DNA of 64,000 nt from Ancylomarina salipaludis (GTDB lineage: Bacteria; Bacteroidota; Bacteroidia; Bacteroidales; Marinifilaceae): assembly GCF_004122035.1 (NCBI RefSeq), contig NZ_SAXA01000008.1, positions 154,819 through 218,818 of the forward strand, in the 5' to 3' direction. The stretch's first letter is position 1, and each line of letters opens with the position of its first letter. Made by a program: the position numbers and the translations under genes. The notes under the pieces are model-generated. The model ran no database searches. It was not told the DNA's origin and saw only the letters and a list, made by a program, of their open reading frames with translations. Below, piece by piece: positions 18,549 through 30,016 of this stretch.

Positions 18549-19580
18549 ATGTATAAGCTCATGTTAAAAAAAGCATTGCTATTATTTGCAGTTGCACTCA
18601 TCTGCCTTTCATCCTTTGCTAAGGGGAAAAAAGATATTACTGTTGTATTCTATAATGTAGAGAACCTTTTCGACACCATCAATAATCCTGATAAAAGGGA
18701 TAATGACTTTACCCCGATGGGCAAATTGCAGTGGAATACCAAGCGTTATAACGACAAAATATCCAAACTCAGTTACGTTTTAAGCTCAATCGATAAAGAA
18801 GAGCTACCTGCACTTGTTGGTCTTTGTGAAATTGAAAATAAGGATGTACTCGAAGATCTTATTGATCAAGAAAAATTAAAAGATGGTAAATACAAAATCG
18901 CTCATAGCGAAAGTCCTGATAAAAGAGGAATTGATTGTGCTTTGATTTACCAAAAAAGCCGATTCAAATACATCAAGCATGAAACGATAAGTATTGAATT
19001 TCCCTGGGAAAAGGAATACAAAACAAGAGATATTCTTTATGTACAAGGTCTGGTCGGAAGAAAAGACACCTTAAATATTTTCGTGAATCATTGGCCTTCT
19101 CGTCGAGGGGGACAAGAAAAATCAGAGCCAAACCGAATATTTGTAGCACAACAATTAAAAAAAGCTGTGGATAAAATACAGGCCAAAAATCCTTTTGCCA
19201 AAATCATTATCATGGGCGATTTCAACGATGAACCAACTGATAAGGCCGTAGCAGAAGTGCTAAAGGCTGGCAACAACAGGGACACAGATAATCCTATGCA
19301 ATTATTCAACCTGATGTATGATATGAAAATCAATGGAGAAGGAACTTACAACTACAGAGGCACCTGGAATATGCTTGATAATTTAATTGTCTCAAACTCA
19401 CTTCTAAATGGGTCAAGAGGGTATCAAACCTTACACAATGCCGGTCGAATCTATCGCGACAAATGGATCTGTTTTAAAAATAAAAAAGGGATACTAACAC
19501 CTAATAAAACCTATGGAGGAACAAAATATTATGGCGGTTTTAGCGATCATTTCCCAGTCTATTTTAAACTGAAACGCTAA
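18549..19580 (+). CDS. Secreted endonuclease/exonuclease/phosphatase-family protein
   Basis: 343-residue member of the EEP superfamily (DNase I-like fold). Signal peptide: LMLKKALLLFAVALICLSSFAKG (residues 4 to about 25; Met5 is an alternative start), so it is exported. Catalytic motifs follow in the usual order: YNVENLFDT near 38, CEIENKDVL with the metal-binding Glu near 95, FVNHWPSRRGG near 180, IIMGDFNDEP near 220 and the C-terminal SDHFPVY with the catalytic His. The substrate (nucleic acid, sugar phosphate or lipid) cannot be told. It is monocistronic with its own terminator and divergent from hcp. Confidence 0.9.
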   Translation: MYKLMLKKALLLFAVALICLSSFAKGKKDITVVFYNVENLFDTINNPDKRDNDFTPMGKLQWNTKRYNDKISKLSYVLSSIDKEELPALVGLCEIENKDVLEDLIDQEKLKDGKYKIAHSESPDKRGIDCALIYQKSRFKYIKHETISIEFPWEKEYKTRDILYVQGLVGRKDTLNIFVNHWPSRRGGQEKSEPNRIFVAQQLKKAVDKIQAKNPFAKIIIMGDFNDEPTDKAVAEVLKAGNNRDTDNPMQLFNLMYDMKINGEGTYNYRGTWNMLDNLIVSNSLLNGSRGYQTLHNAGRIYRDKWICFKNKKGILTPNKTYGGTKYYGGFSDHFPVYFKLKR

Positions 19581-19623
19581 AACAAATCAAAACACGTTGT
19601 TTCAAAGAAATTAGCTTAGGATT

Positions 19624-19658
19624 AGAGCATATGCATTTCATGTATATGCTCTCTTTTT
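19624..19658 (+). terminator. Terminator of the EEP-family gene
   Basis: AGAGCATA (19624-19631) with an inner TGCA/TGTA extension pairs with TATGCTCT (19646-19653), followed by T-rich CTTTTT. Confidence 0.8.
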
Positions 19659-19695
19659 ATTAGTTTTACAACTACAAACAAAGCAAAATTGGCAC

Positions 19696-21702
19696 ATGGA
19701 TTTTAAACTTGTATCTAAATTTCACCCAACTGGTGATCAACCCGAAGCTATCAAACAACTTACTCAAGGTTTGAATGATGGGCATCCGTTTCAAACCCTT
19801 TTGGGAGTTACGGGTTCAGGGAAAACCTTTACCATTGCCAATGTCATCAAAGAAGTTCAGCGACCTACACTGGTTTTAAGTCACAATAAAACCCTTGCCG
19901 CTCAACTATATGGTGAATTCAAGAATTTTTTCCCTGACAATGCCGTTGAATATTTTGTAAGCTACTACGATTACTACCAACCGGAAGCCTATCTGCCCAC
20001 TACGGATACCTATATCGAAAAAGATTTGGCCATAAACGATGAGATTGAGAAACTGAGACTAAGTGCTACCTCAGCCCTACTTTCCGGTCGTAAAGATGTG
20101 ATTGTTGTTTCATCGGTTTCCTGTATTTATGGTATTGGGAATCCTGAAGATTTCCATGCCAATGTTTTGGAATTGAAACAAGGCCAACGTATCTCCCGAA
20201 ACAAACTCTTACTCTCATTTGTTGATGCTCTTTATTCAAGAAACGAAGTCGAATTTGAGCGAGGTCATTTTAGAGTTAAAGGCGATACTATCGATATTTT
20301 CCCCGCTTATGCCGATTTTGCCTATCGCATTATTTTTTGGGACGATGAGATTGATGAAATCTATTCTTTTGATCCAATTAATGGACAAAAAATAGAACGC
20401 TACGATAGGATCACAATTTATCCAGCTAATATCTTTGTTACGAGCAAAGATAAGGTACAGAATGCCATTAAAATGATTCAGGATGATATGGTGGCTCATG
20501 TTGAATATATGAAAAGCATTGGAAAACATCTGGAAGCCAAACGTGTTGAAGATAAAGTTAATTTCGATTTGGAGATGATTCGTGAATTGGGTTATTGCTC
20601 AGGTATTGAGAACTATTCCCGTTATTTCGATGGCAGGGCGCAAGGTTCACGTCCTTTCTGCCTTATCGACTATTTTCCCGACGATATTCTAATGGTTGTG
20701 GATGAGAGTCATGTCACACTTTCACAGGTAAAGGCCATGTATGGAGGGGATCATTCGCGAAAAGTCAATCTGGTTGATTACGGATTTCGTTTGCCATCGG
20801 CACTCGACAATCGCCCTTTAAAATTTGAGGAATTTGAAGCCTTAAGTTCACAAACAATATACGTCAGTGCAACACCATCTGACTATGAACTTGAGAAATC
20901 TGAAGGAGTTGTTGTGGAACAAGTAATACGTCCAACAGGTTTACTCGACCCCAAAATCGACGTCCGTCCAAGTTTGAATCAAATTGATGATTTGGTTGCT
21001 GAAATTCACAAACGAAGTGAAATTGATGAGCGTGTTTTGGTTACGACACTAACAAAACGTATGGCTGAGGAACTCTCGCAATACTTTGCTGATCTAAACA
21101 TCCGTTGTCGCTATATCCACTCCGATGTTGACACGCTTGATCGGGTTAAAATTATGGAAGATCTCCGATTGGGATTATTTGATGTTTTAATTGGGGTCAA
21201 TCTTCTACGTGAGGGACTTGATTTACCCGAGGTTTCACTCGTAGCCATATTAGATGCTGACAAAGAAGGCTTCCTGCGATCGACAAGAGCCTTAGTTCAA
21301 ACTGCAGGTCGTGCAGCCCGTAATGTCAATGGCCTGGTTATTATGTATGCCGATAAAATAACCAAATCGATGCAGGAAACCATTGATTCAACAAACTACA
21401 GAAGAGAAAAACAATTGGCCTATAATGCCAAACACAATATCACACCAACACAAATTATCAAGGATAAGACCAGCATCATGCAAAATGGTGGTGTCGATCC
21501 CAAAGCATATTGTGGTCCTGAAACAATTGAGATTGCGGCTGATCCTGTTATTCAGTATATGAGTAAGGAAAGTCTTGAAAAATCGATTGCTCAAACGAAA
21601 AAATCAATGCAAAAAGCAGCTAAGGAGCTCGATTTCCTTCAAGCAGCCCAATTCCGCGATGAAATGTATAAGCTTGAAAAACTTCTGAAAGAGAAAAAAT
21701 AA
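19696..21702 (+). CDS. uvrB: UvrABC excinuclease subunit B
   Basis: 668-residue UvrB, the helicase-like damage-verification subunit of nucleotide excision repair. Seen: Walker A GVTGSGKTF near 37-45, the beta-hairpin stretch YYDYYQPEAYLP near 93-104, the DESH Walker B near 335, TTLTKRMAEELS, the helicase motif VLIGVNLLREGLDLPE near 495-512, motif VI QTAGRAARN, and a C-terminal UVR domain (DFLQAAQFRDEMYKLE) that contacts UvrC. Length is normal. It is a single-gene unit; uvrA and uvrC are not in the window. Confidence 0.98.
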   Translation: MDFKLVSKFHPTGDQPEAIKQLTQGLNDGHPFQTLLGVTGSGKTFTIANVIKEVQRPTLVLSHNKTLAAQLYGEFKNFFPDNAVEYFVSYYDYYQPEAYLPTTDTYIEKDLAINDEIEKLRLSATSALLSGRKDVIVVSSVSCIYGIGNPEDFHANVLELKQGQRISRNKLLLSFVDALYSRNEVEFERGHFRVKGDTIDIFPAYADFAYRIIFWDDEIDEIYSFDPINGQKIERYDRITIYPANIFVTSKDKVQNAIKMIQDDMVAHVEYMKSIGKHLEAKRVEDKVNFDLEMIRELGYCSGIENYSRYFDGRAQGSRPFCLIDYFPDDILMVVDESHVTLSQVKAMYGGDHSRKVNLVDYGFRLPSALDNRPLKFEEFEALSSQTIYVSATPSDYELEKSEGVVVEQVIRPTGLLDPKIDVRPSLNQIDDLVAEIHKRSEIDERVLVTTLTKRMAEELSQYFADLNIRCRYIHSDVDTLDRVKIMEDLRLGLFDVLIGVNLLREGLDLPEVSLVAILDADKEGFLRSTRALVQTAGRAARNVNGLVIMYADKITKSMQETIDSTNYRREKQLAYNAKHNITPTQIIKDKTSIMQNGGVDPKAYCGPETIEIAADPVIQYMSKESLEKSIAQTKKSMQKAAKELDFLQAAQFRDEMYKLEKLLKEKK

Positions 21703-21730
21703 TTTTAATCACAAACTATTATATAGCAAA

Positions 21731-21772
21731 GAGGCTATTGAAAATTAATTCAATAGCCTCAATCTATTTTTT
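21731..21772. terminator. Shared terminator between uvrB and the sigma factor gene
   Basis: GAGGCTATTGA (21731-21741) pairs perfectly with TCAATAGCCTC (21750-21760); T-rich ATTTTTT follows for uvrB, and the minus-strand reading ends the convergent sigma gene. Confidence 0.85.
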
Positions 21773-21787
21773 CACAGTTCTAAACGA

Positions 21788-22648
21788 TTAACCTAAGTAG
21801 GTTTTAAGCAGTTTAGATCTTGAAGTATGTCTTAAACGTCGAATCGCTTTCTCTTTAATCTGACGAACACGCTCACGTGTTAAACCAAATTTCTCACCGA
21901 TCTCTTCAAGAGTCATTTCTTGAATTCCAATACCGAAGAATAACTTGATAATATCACTTTCTCTTTCTGTTAGAGTAGCCAGGGCACGATCGATCTCTCT
22001 TGTCAGCGATTCGTTCAGTAAGCTACGGTCAGCGATTGGTGAGTCATCATTAATCAGTACATCAAGTAAAGAATTATCTTCTCCATCAACAAAAGGCGCA
22101 TCTACTGATATGTGACGTCCCGATACACGAAGCGTATCAGCAACTTTATCAGCAGGCAATTCAAGAGTATCTGCCAACTCCTCAGGAGATGGTTTTCTCT
22201 CGTGCTCTTGTTCAAATTTAGAAAAAGCTTTGTTGATCTTATTCAAAGATCCAACTTGGTTCAATGGCAAACGAACAATACGAGACTGCTCAGCCAAAGC
22301 CTGCAAAATCGATTGACGAATCCACCATACCGCATAAGAAATGAATTTAAAACCACGAGTCTCGTCGAATTTCTCAGCAGCCTTAATCAATCCCAAGTTA
22401 CCTTCGTTAATCAAGTCAGGTAGACTTAAACCTTGATTCTGGTATTGTTTAGCTACAGAAACAACAAAACGTAAATTAGCTCTTGTTAACTTTTCCAAGG
22501 CTCTTTGATCACCTTTTTTGATACGTTGTGCCAATTCAACTTCTTCCTCTACAGTAATAAGATCTTCTTTACCAATCTCTTGCAAATACTTATCAAGAGA
22601 AGCACTCTCACGATTGGTAATTGATTTTGTTATCTTTAATTGTCTCAT
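21788..22648 (-). CDS. rpoD: Primary RNA polymerase sigma factor (RpoD/SigA)
   Basis: 286-residue sigma-70 of the short form typical of the primary sigma factor in Bacteroidota, which lacks the large non-conserved region of the Enterobacteria protein. It directs RNA polymerase to TAnnTTTG/TTTG promoters. Seen: region 1.2 ([15 protein letters not shown]), region 2 ([21 protein letters not shown]-like [35 protein letters not shown]), region 3 ([17 protein letters not shown]) and region 4.2 helix-turn-helix ([22 protein letters not shown]). It lies 111 bp after htrA on the same strand and may partly share its transcript. Confidence 0.96.
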   Translation of the reverse strand: MRQLKITKSITNRESASLDKYLQEIGKEDLITVEEEVELAQRIKKGDQRALEKLTRANLRFVVSVAKQYQNQGLSLPDLINEGNLGLIKAAEKFDETRGFKFISYAVWWIRQSILQALAEQSRIVRLPLNQVGSLNKINKAFSKFEQEHERKPSPEELADTLELPADKVADTLRVSGRHISVDAPFVDGEDNSLLDVLINDDSPIADRSLLNESLTREIDRALATLTERESDIIKLFFGIGIQEMTLEEIGEKFGLTRERVRQIKEKAIRRLRHTSRSKLLKTYLG

Positions 22649-22759
22649 AGTCCCTTTTTCAACTCGAAATATTCCGCAAAATTAGCCTTTTAAAAACTTA
22701 TAGCCAAAATTGATTCACTTTTTATTCCAGTTATTTATTAATTTGCAATTCCGAGTCTT

Positions 22760-24193
22760 TTAATCTTGCACCAAAGAAAATGCATAATATTTATGCAATC
22801 CATTGGGATAAATACCCGAAATAAATACCCCCTCGTCTTCTATCTCACTTAAAGCCCTACGAATATCGTCTTCACTAGAAACAGGCTTATTATTTATGCT
22901 AATAATTATATACCCTTTCTTTATTCCTGCATGTTTCAATTTTCCATCAACCAGCTTACTCACTCGCATTCCATAGGGAATTCTAAGAGAATACATCTCT
23001 TTTTTTGATATCTTTTGAAATTCTGCTCCCAATAAATCGATTTGATTATCCTTAATCAGTTGGGTACCACCAATCATATTACGTAAAGTTAAGTCAAAAT
23101 GTTTCTTTTTCCCCTCTCTTTTTACTAAAATATTAATTTTATCTCCAGGAGCATATTGACTAATTTGTTCTTGTAATTCTGAGCTCGTATTTATTTTCTT
23201 ATTATTGATTTCAATAATGACATCACCCGACCGAATACCGGCTTCATCTGCAGCCCCCTTCATATTCACCCCATCTATATATACTCCTGTAATCTCTTCA
23301 AGCTTTAATTTTTTTGCCAAGTCAGCATCAACACTTCTGATACTTACACCTAAAAATGCACGCTGTACCTCACCATATTTCTTTAAATCAGCAATAACTT
23401 TTTTAAAAATACTTTCGGGAATAGCAAAAGAATAGCCTGAATAGGAACCCGTTCTCGACTCGATAGCCGTATTAATGCCAACCAATTCTCCTTGGGCATT
23501 AACTAGGGCTCCTCCACTGTTTCCCGGATTCACTGCCGCATCAGTTTGCAAAAATGACTCAATACTCATTCTGCCCCCCATGATACCGATATTTCGCGAT
23601 TTGGCACTGATAATTCCGGCTGTAACAGTTGAAGTTAAATTAAAGGGATTTCCTACGGCCAGTACCCATTCTCCAAGTTTTAAAGCATCAGAATCACCAA
23701 TATCCATCTTAGGAAAATCGTCTCCCTTTATTTTCAATAACGCGATATCAGTCGATGCATCCTGCCCAATTAATTTAGCCTCAAATACTCTTTTATCATG
23801 CAAAACAACCTCTATCCTATCTGATTGCTTAACCACATGATTATTGGTAACGATATAACCATCCTTCGAAATAATAACACCAGAACCTGCCCCCATTGTC
23901 GGTTGAGAATGGTAAGAACGCCCATTACCAAAAAAGAAATCGTAAATAGAACTTGATGGCTGTTCACCATAAAGGGTTTTCACGTGCACAACTGATTTTA
24001 CCGAAGTCTCAGCGGCATAAGACAAATCAACCAACCCGGTGTCCAAATTTGTTGTCGTCGTCAGTTTCTGATCAGTAAAAGAGCTTGATTCAGGTTCAGG
24101 ATCTCTTTTTTCCAAATAAATAAAAATAGAAACAGCAATTAAACCTCCCAAAATTGCCGTTAGAAGTCTTCCAAAAAACACTTTAGAATTCAT
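22760..24193 (-). CDS. degP: Periplasmic serine protease/chaperone of the HtrA/DegP (Do) family
   Basis: 477-residue envelope quality-control protease. The ATG at 24193 is preferred over a TTG two codons upstream. Signal peptide or anchor at about 8-26 (LLTAILGGLIAVSIFIYL). Trypsin-like domain with catalytic triad His119 (TNNHVV), Asp149 (STDIALLK) and Ser226 (NPGNSGGAL), followed by PDZ1 (about 270-360, RAFLGVSIR...GVYIDGV) and a shorter PDZ2 (about 385-470). The Q-linker-like serine/aspartate stretch at 80-95 is the LA loop area. It is upstream of rpoD on the same strand and divergent from dapF over 146 bp, which must hold both promoters. Confidence 0.95.
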   Translation of the reverse strand: MNSKVFFGRLLTAILGGLIAVSIFIYLEKRDPEPESSSFTDQKLTTTTNLDTGLVDLSYAAETSVKSVVHVKTLYGEQPSSSIYDFFFGNGRSYHSQPTMGAGSGVIISKDGYIVTNNHVVKQSDRIEVVLHDKRVFEAKLIGQDASTDIALLKIKGDDFPKMDIGDSDALKLGEWVLAVGNPFNLTSTVTAGIISAKSRNIGIMGGRMSIESFLQTDAAVNPGNSGGALVNAQGELVGINTAIESRTGSYSGYSFAIPESIFKKVIADLKKYGEVQRAFLGVSIRSVDADLAKKLKLEEITGVYIDGVNMKGAADEAGIRSGDVIIEINNKKINTSSELQEQISQYAPGDKINILVKREGKKKHFDLTLRNMIGGTQLIKDNQIDLLGAEFQKISKKEMYSLRIPYGMRVSKLVDGKLKHAGIKKGYIIISINNKPVSSEDDIRRALSEIEDEGVFISGIYPNGLHKYYAFSLVQD

Positions 24194-24339
24194 AATCAAA
24201 AGTTCATATTCATTTTTAATTTCCTGATTTTAGGTCATATTTGAATCAGGATTACTATTTTTGACATCAATTTAATACTATAACATCATTTTTGTTCTGG
24301 TTATTATTATTCGTTAACAATTATTAACATATTGATAAA

Positions 24340-25131
24340 ATGGAAATTTGCTTCTCAAAATACCAAGGGACTGGGAATGATTTCATTCTGATTGACAACA
24401 GAGACAATTCTTTTCCATCTGAAAATATTTCATTCGTAGAAAAAATGTGTGACAGACGTTTTGGAATTGGTTGTGATGGCTTAATGCTACTCGAAAACGA
24501 AGAGGGATTTGATTTTAAAATGAGATATTTCAACTCGGATGGCAGAGAAGGCAGTATGTGTGGAAATGGGGGACGTTGCATCGTAGCATTTGCCTATCAC
24601 TTAGGTATTATAAAAGACAAAGCTCACTTTATAGCTGTTGACGGAGAACATTTTGCTAACGTCAGCCATGACGATAAGCAACTGATTGTAAAATTACAAA
24701 TGCAAAACGTTCTTGAAGTCGAAACCGGAGATGATTATTACTTCCTGAATACAGGATCGCCGCATTACACTAATTTTATTAAGAGTCATACTAATTTCGA
24801 TACAGTCACAAATGGTAGAGCCATAAGATACAATGATCGATTTAAAACTGAAGGAACAAATGTTAACTTCATATCCGGCGCTGGTAATCAGATTCAGGTT
24901 AGTACTTATGAGCGTGGTGTTGAAGATGAAACATATTCATGCGGAACCGGTGTTGTCGCATCATGCATTTCGGCCAAATTACAATTCAAAACCGATGACA
25001 ATCATTTCTATGTAAAAACCAAAGGGGGCAACTTAGAGGTTGTTTTTAATCATAAAGGAGATCAAAATTTTGAAGACATCTGGCTTAAAGGTCCTGCAAC
25101 ATTTGTTTTTGATGGCAAACTTGATATCTAA
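24340..25131 (+). CDS. dapF: Diaminopimelate epimerase
   Basis: 263-residue cytoplasmic enzyme converting LL- to meso-diaminopimelate for lysine and peptidoglycan synthesis. The two catalytic cysteines are Cys74 in MCGNGGRC and Cys201 in SCGTGVVASC. Other family marks: KYQGTGNDFILID at the N terminus, DGREGS before the first cysteine, NTGSPHYTNF near 137, EGTNVNFI near 171 and ERGVEDET near 191. Length is normal. Its terminator is shared with the convergent LOG gene. Confidence 0.97.
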   Translation: MEICFSKYQGTGNDFILIDNRDNSFPSENISFVEKMCDRRFGIGCDGLMLLENEEGFDFKMRYFNSDGREGSMCGNGGRCIVAFAYHLGIIKDKAHFIAVDGEHFANVSHDDKQLIVKLQMQNVLEVETGDDYYFLNTGSPHYTNFIKSHTNFDTVTNGRAIRYNDRFKTEGTNVNFISGAGNQIQVSTYERGVEDETYSCGTGVVASCISAKLQFKTDDNHFYVKTKGGNLEVVFNHKGDQNFEDIWLKGPATFVFDGKLDI

Positions 25132-25150
25132 AAAGAAAATTTATTACATA

Positions 25151-25191
25151 AAAACAAGCCTTCAATCTTAAGCTGATTGAAGGCTTGTTTT
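25151..25191. terminator. Bidirectional terminator between dapF and LOG genes
   Basis: A 17-bp perfect stem: 25151-25167 (AAAACAAGCCTTCAATC) pairs with 25175-25191, with A- and T-runs at the two feet, so it works on both strands. Confidence 0.93.
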
Positions 25192-25210
25192 AGTTACTGT
25201 TTATAAGATA

Positions 25211-25783
25211 TTAATCCCATTTAGCTACCTGATCGGTTTCAACATAGCTATTTATATAATCCAAAGCTTCCTTAGCATCTTTTACAAAAACATACATTTG
25301 ACGAAAAGCTTTGTTGGCAAAATTCTCCTGATATTGCATATCAAACTGCGCCCTTAAAGCTGAATAAAAGCCATCGACATCAACAAAAACAATGGCCTTG
25401 GAATGATAGCCAAGTTGCTTAAGCGTAATCACCTCCATAATCTCTTCCAACGTTCCAAAACTCCCTGGCAGAGCTATAAAAGCATCCGACTTTTCACGAA
25501 TCACCTCTTTTCGCTCCTTCATATCTTTAGTCACAATTAACTCATCAGTATAATCAGAAGCAATGCCTTTCGATTGAATCAATTCTGGTATAACACCTAT
25601 AACTCTACCTCCTGATTGTTTGGTTGCCAAAGCCGAAGCGTGCATCAAACCCACATTAGTTCCACCGTATACAATATGATTGCCTGACTCACCAATAGCA
25701 CGCCCCAATTCTTCTGCGGCTTTATAATATTTATCAGCTAAGTAATCGCTTGATGAACAAAAAACACAAATATTTTTACTCAT
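25211..25783 (-). CDS. LOG-family Rossmann-fold protein (TIGR00730 type)
   Basis: 190-residue member of the LOG family, whose active members release cytokinin bases or act as nucleotide 5'-monophosphate phosphoribohydrolases. Seen: the nucleotide-binding YGGTNVGLMHASA near 39-51, the catalytic pair R91-K92 (MKERKEVI) and the PGGxGTxxE motif, here P106-G-S-F-G-T-L-E-E114 with Ser in place of the second Gly. Glu113/114 and Thr111 are kept, so it is probably active. It follows gyrB, from which it is separated by a hairpin. Confidence 0.9.
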   Translation of the reverse strand: MSKNICVFCSSSDYLADKYYKAAEELGRAIGESGNHIVYGGTNVGLMHASALATKQSGGRVIGVIPELIQSKGIASDYTDELIVTKDMKERKEVIREKSDAFIALPGSFGTLEEIMEVITLKQLGYHSKAIVFVDVDGFYSALRAQFDMQYQENFANKAFRQMYVFVKDAKEALDYINSYVETDQVAKWD

Positions 25784-25807
25784 AATCGTATTTTATTTAA
25801 ATATATA

Positions 25808-25836
25808 ATGCCCTTGGAAACAAATCACAAGGGCAT
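25808..25836 (-). terminator. Terminator of gyrB
   Basis: ATGCCCTT (25808-25815) pairs with AAGGGCAT (25829-25836). The following minus-strand tract (ATATATTT) is only moderately T-rich, so some read-through into the LOG gene is possible. Confidence 0.65.
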
Positions 25837-25879
25837 TAAATATAACTCAATTTGAAATCTTTATTTCAAGATAATAGTA

Positions 25880-27841
<1,962 letters not shown>

Positions 27842-27876
27842 TTATCAGATCTTTAGTATTATTTTGGAAGAAGTCT

Positions 27877-27925
27877 GAAAAAGAACATTCTTTTTCAAAA
27901 AAAAAGAATCTCGATTACAGATTCT
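27877..27925 (-). promoter_or_regulatory. Candidate transcription attenuator in the gyrB leader
   Basis: Reading the minus strand: AGAATCT (27925-27919) and AGATTCT (27911-27905) form a hairpin with a 7-nt loop, followed by nine T (27905-27897), a terminator shape 56-84 bp before the ATG. Next comes a perfect GAAAAAGAA-TG-TTCTTTTTC hairpin (27896-27877). A third structure, ATTCTTTTT pairing with AAAAAGAAT around a 5-nt loop, uses halves of both and excludes them. The terminator stem is AT-rich (2 of 7 pairs GC), so its strength is uncertain. Confidence 0.45.
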
Positions 27926-28027
27926 AAACATTCGAAGTTTATTCTCAAATAAGATTAGCTGACAATGAAGATGATCACTCAAATCACAAATGATTAATTT
28001 TTCTATTAATCAGCACATTACGTCAAT

Positions 28028-28060
28028 CAAAATTAAAATCTATTGAGATAAACAAAGATA
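28028..28060 (-). promoter_or_regulatory. Candidate gyrB promoter
   Basis: Two minus-strand matches to TAnnTTTG: TATCTTTG (28060-28053) and TAATTTTG (28035-28028). For the second, a TTTG lies 17 bp upstream, slightly short of the usual 19-21. Either start would give a leader of about 180-205 nt before gyrB. Confidence 0.4.
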
Positions 28061-28142
28061 ATAAAAATGATGAATTTAGATCACCTTATTGTAATAAAAT
28101 AGCAAGAAAAATGGAGTTTTTGATGAATGATTTATTTGGCAT

Positions 28143-28190
28143 AAAAAAAGGTTCAAGTTTTAATCTCTATCGAGATTTTTAACTCAAACC
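28143..28190 (-). terminator. Terminator of the barrel/TPR operon
   Basis: On the minus strand GGTTTGAGTT pairs with AACTTGAACC (two G-T pairs), then AATCTC with GAGATT, and seven T follow (28149-28143). It lies 76 bp after the barrel-protein stop codon. Confidence 0.8.
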
Positions 28191-28265
28191 CTTCTTCTTC
28201 TATTTATAAATATCTGATCTTAAATTCGCATCAGAAACAACATCAAATCTGTAATTTCAAAAACC

Positions 28266-29975
28266 CTAAAAAACCAATTTTAAACCAATCATACCATTAA
28301 TTCCCTGGCTTGGGTAGCCATGCCATAAATAAGCTTCAGAATTAAAAATATTATTTACATTGGCATAAAGCGATAGTATATCATTCCATGTATATTCGGC
28401 ACCCAAACCAAAATCAGCAATAGCATCAAGCTGGGCGGCTTTTCCATTTGTCATCACAGGTCGTTTCCCAACAAATAGTAATCTGGCATTAAACAGCCAC
28501 TGATCGGTATACTGATAGCTTGCCCTGGTTTCCATTTCAAAATTAGGCATATGCCAAGCCTCTTCTAAGCCATCTAATGAATAGTGTGTATATTTTGCTA
28601 AAGCATAAAGATTAAGCTCTTCATTCAGCTGTAAATCGAGTTCTCCCGTAAAACCTATTTTGTACAAATCGTCGTAAACAACAGCATACTTATTAGAATA
28701 ATAGGTTTGGCTTGGAAGATCGCCTTCTGAAGTCAATGCATCGTTAGCCATCGAGAAAAAATATTGATTTTCTATATTGGCATACTCCATAGAAAATAAG
28801 GCACTTGATTTTTCTGATATTTTAGTCTTAAAACCGCCATAAACTCTATAATTTGTGCTTGTATTTTCAACATCCAAACCTGAATGTACAAATGGATTTT
28901 TTTCAGAAATTGAACGTATTGTGTTCAAATCCAAATTTCCATCTAAACCTGCAAACATGTTTAAGATACGATCAACCAAAACAAGACTAAGTTTAAAATC
29001 CGGATAAAGTTTAAAATCAGAATCATTCCCTAAAACGGCTTGTGCCTTTACTCCGAGTCTCATATTGAACCCGCCAAGTGTGATATTATAAGATGGATTA
29101 ACCATCCATAGTGACGATCTTACATCATGATCCTTGAGCTTGGAATCCCAATACACCAGATTATTTGTTTGAATAAAATCCAAAGAACTCTCCAATGACC
29201 ACAGGCCTTCACCCGCCTTCATTTCAGCACTTCCATTCACCCCCATATCTACTTCACTTACATTGTAATTGTCAGTAAAATAATCAAATACAACACCAAG
29301 TTTATAATTCAAATCCTTAGCATCATTCAAGGTTTCATAAGTGGTGTTCAAACCAAATTCATTGAATTTTTGATCATTATAATCAAAGATATTTTCCTTT
29401 CCTGCATTATTTTCTGACAAAGACGAACCGTAATAATTAAACGTTTTGTATTTGTAAAAAATACGGGAACTCAATTTGGCATCATCCAAATAATGATTGC
29501 CATAAATCTCTGCTAAAAATTCTCTCCAATCAGGCTTCACCTTTGTATTATCTTCTAATTCAAGCTTGCCGTTACTGGAATAATGTTGCAAATGCAAACC
29601 AAAATCCGTTTTCTTCGATTGTAAATTATTATAACGGTAATCCGCATACAAAGTTGCATAATTCCCTGCCGCTAAATCGAAAGTATGCCCATGCACTTTT
29701 TTCAAAGGAGCGGTACTCATTTTAGCTGCCTGAATTGATCCCGGCTTAAAATTAACGTTCAATGATTTGCTTCTGATTGAATAATCAAAATCCTTTTTGA
29801 AAGTCACCGTATCAACCACAATTGGCATTTCACCTATCCGCTTCGATTTTTTAATTTTAGGCTTAAAATTAGTTCTAACCTTAACTTCCTTTTTCAAATC
29901 ACGTTGTTCCTGAGCTTGAACAAACAAGCACATAGTAACAACAACACCCGTCAATAAAATTGATTTTATTCTCAT
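28266..29975 (-). CDS. Outer-membrane beta-barrel protein, TonB-receptor-like barrel without plug
   Basis: 569-residue exported protein starting MRIKSILL at 29975; a longer start at 30011 would reach back to the previous stop codon and adds residues before a clear signal peptide (cleaved near VQAQ). After a basic lead (EVKVRTNFKPKIKKSKR) the body alternates hydrophobic/aromatic strands typical of a large barrel and ends in GMIGLKLVF, an outer-membrane C terminus. The last 130 residues resemble TonB-receptor barrels (YTWNDILSLYANVNNIFNSEAYLWHGYP). No plug domain or TonB box is seen. It follows the TPR gene closely, so the two probably act together in envelope assembly or transport; the exact role is unknown. 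Confidence 0.8.
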   Translation of the reverse strand: MRIKSILLTGVVVTMCLFVQAQEQRDLKKEVKVRTNFKPKIKKSKRIGEMPIVVDTVTFKKDFDYSIRSKSLNVNFKPGSIQAAKMSTAPLKKVHGHTFDLAAGNYATLYADYRYNNLQSKKTDFGLHLQHYSSNGKLELEDNTKVKPDWREFLAEIYGNHYLDDAKLSSRIFYKYKTFNYYGSSLSENNAGKENIFDYNDQKFNEFGLNTTYETLNDAKDLNYKLGVVFDYFTDNYNVSEVDMGVNGSAEMKAGEGLWSLESSLDFIQTNNLVYWDSKLKDHDVRSSLWMVNPSYNITLGGFNMRLGVKAQAVLGNDSDFKLYPDFKLSLVLVDRILNMFAGLDGNLDLNTIRSISEKNPFVHSGLDVENTSTNYRVYGGFKTKISEKSSALFSMEYANIENQYFFSMANDALTSEGDLPSQTYYSNKYAVVYDDLYKIGFTGELDLQLNEELNLYALAKYTHYSLDGLEEAWHMPNFEMETRASYQYTDQWLFNARLLFVGKRPVMTNGKAAQLDAIADFGLGAEYTWNDILSLYANVNNIFNSEAYLWHGYPSQGINGMIGLKLVF

Positions 29976-30016
29976 ATGTTCGTCTATTTTATTCTTTACT
30001 ACTATCAACAACTCAA

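Noticed and set aside
27842..28265. AT-rich region beside gyrB as a replication origin
   Set aside because: No dnaA or dnaN nearby and no cluster of DnaA boxes seen; the region is explained as promoter plus leader plus a terminator.
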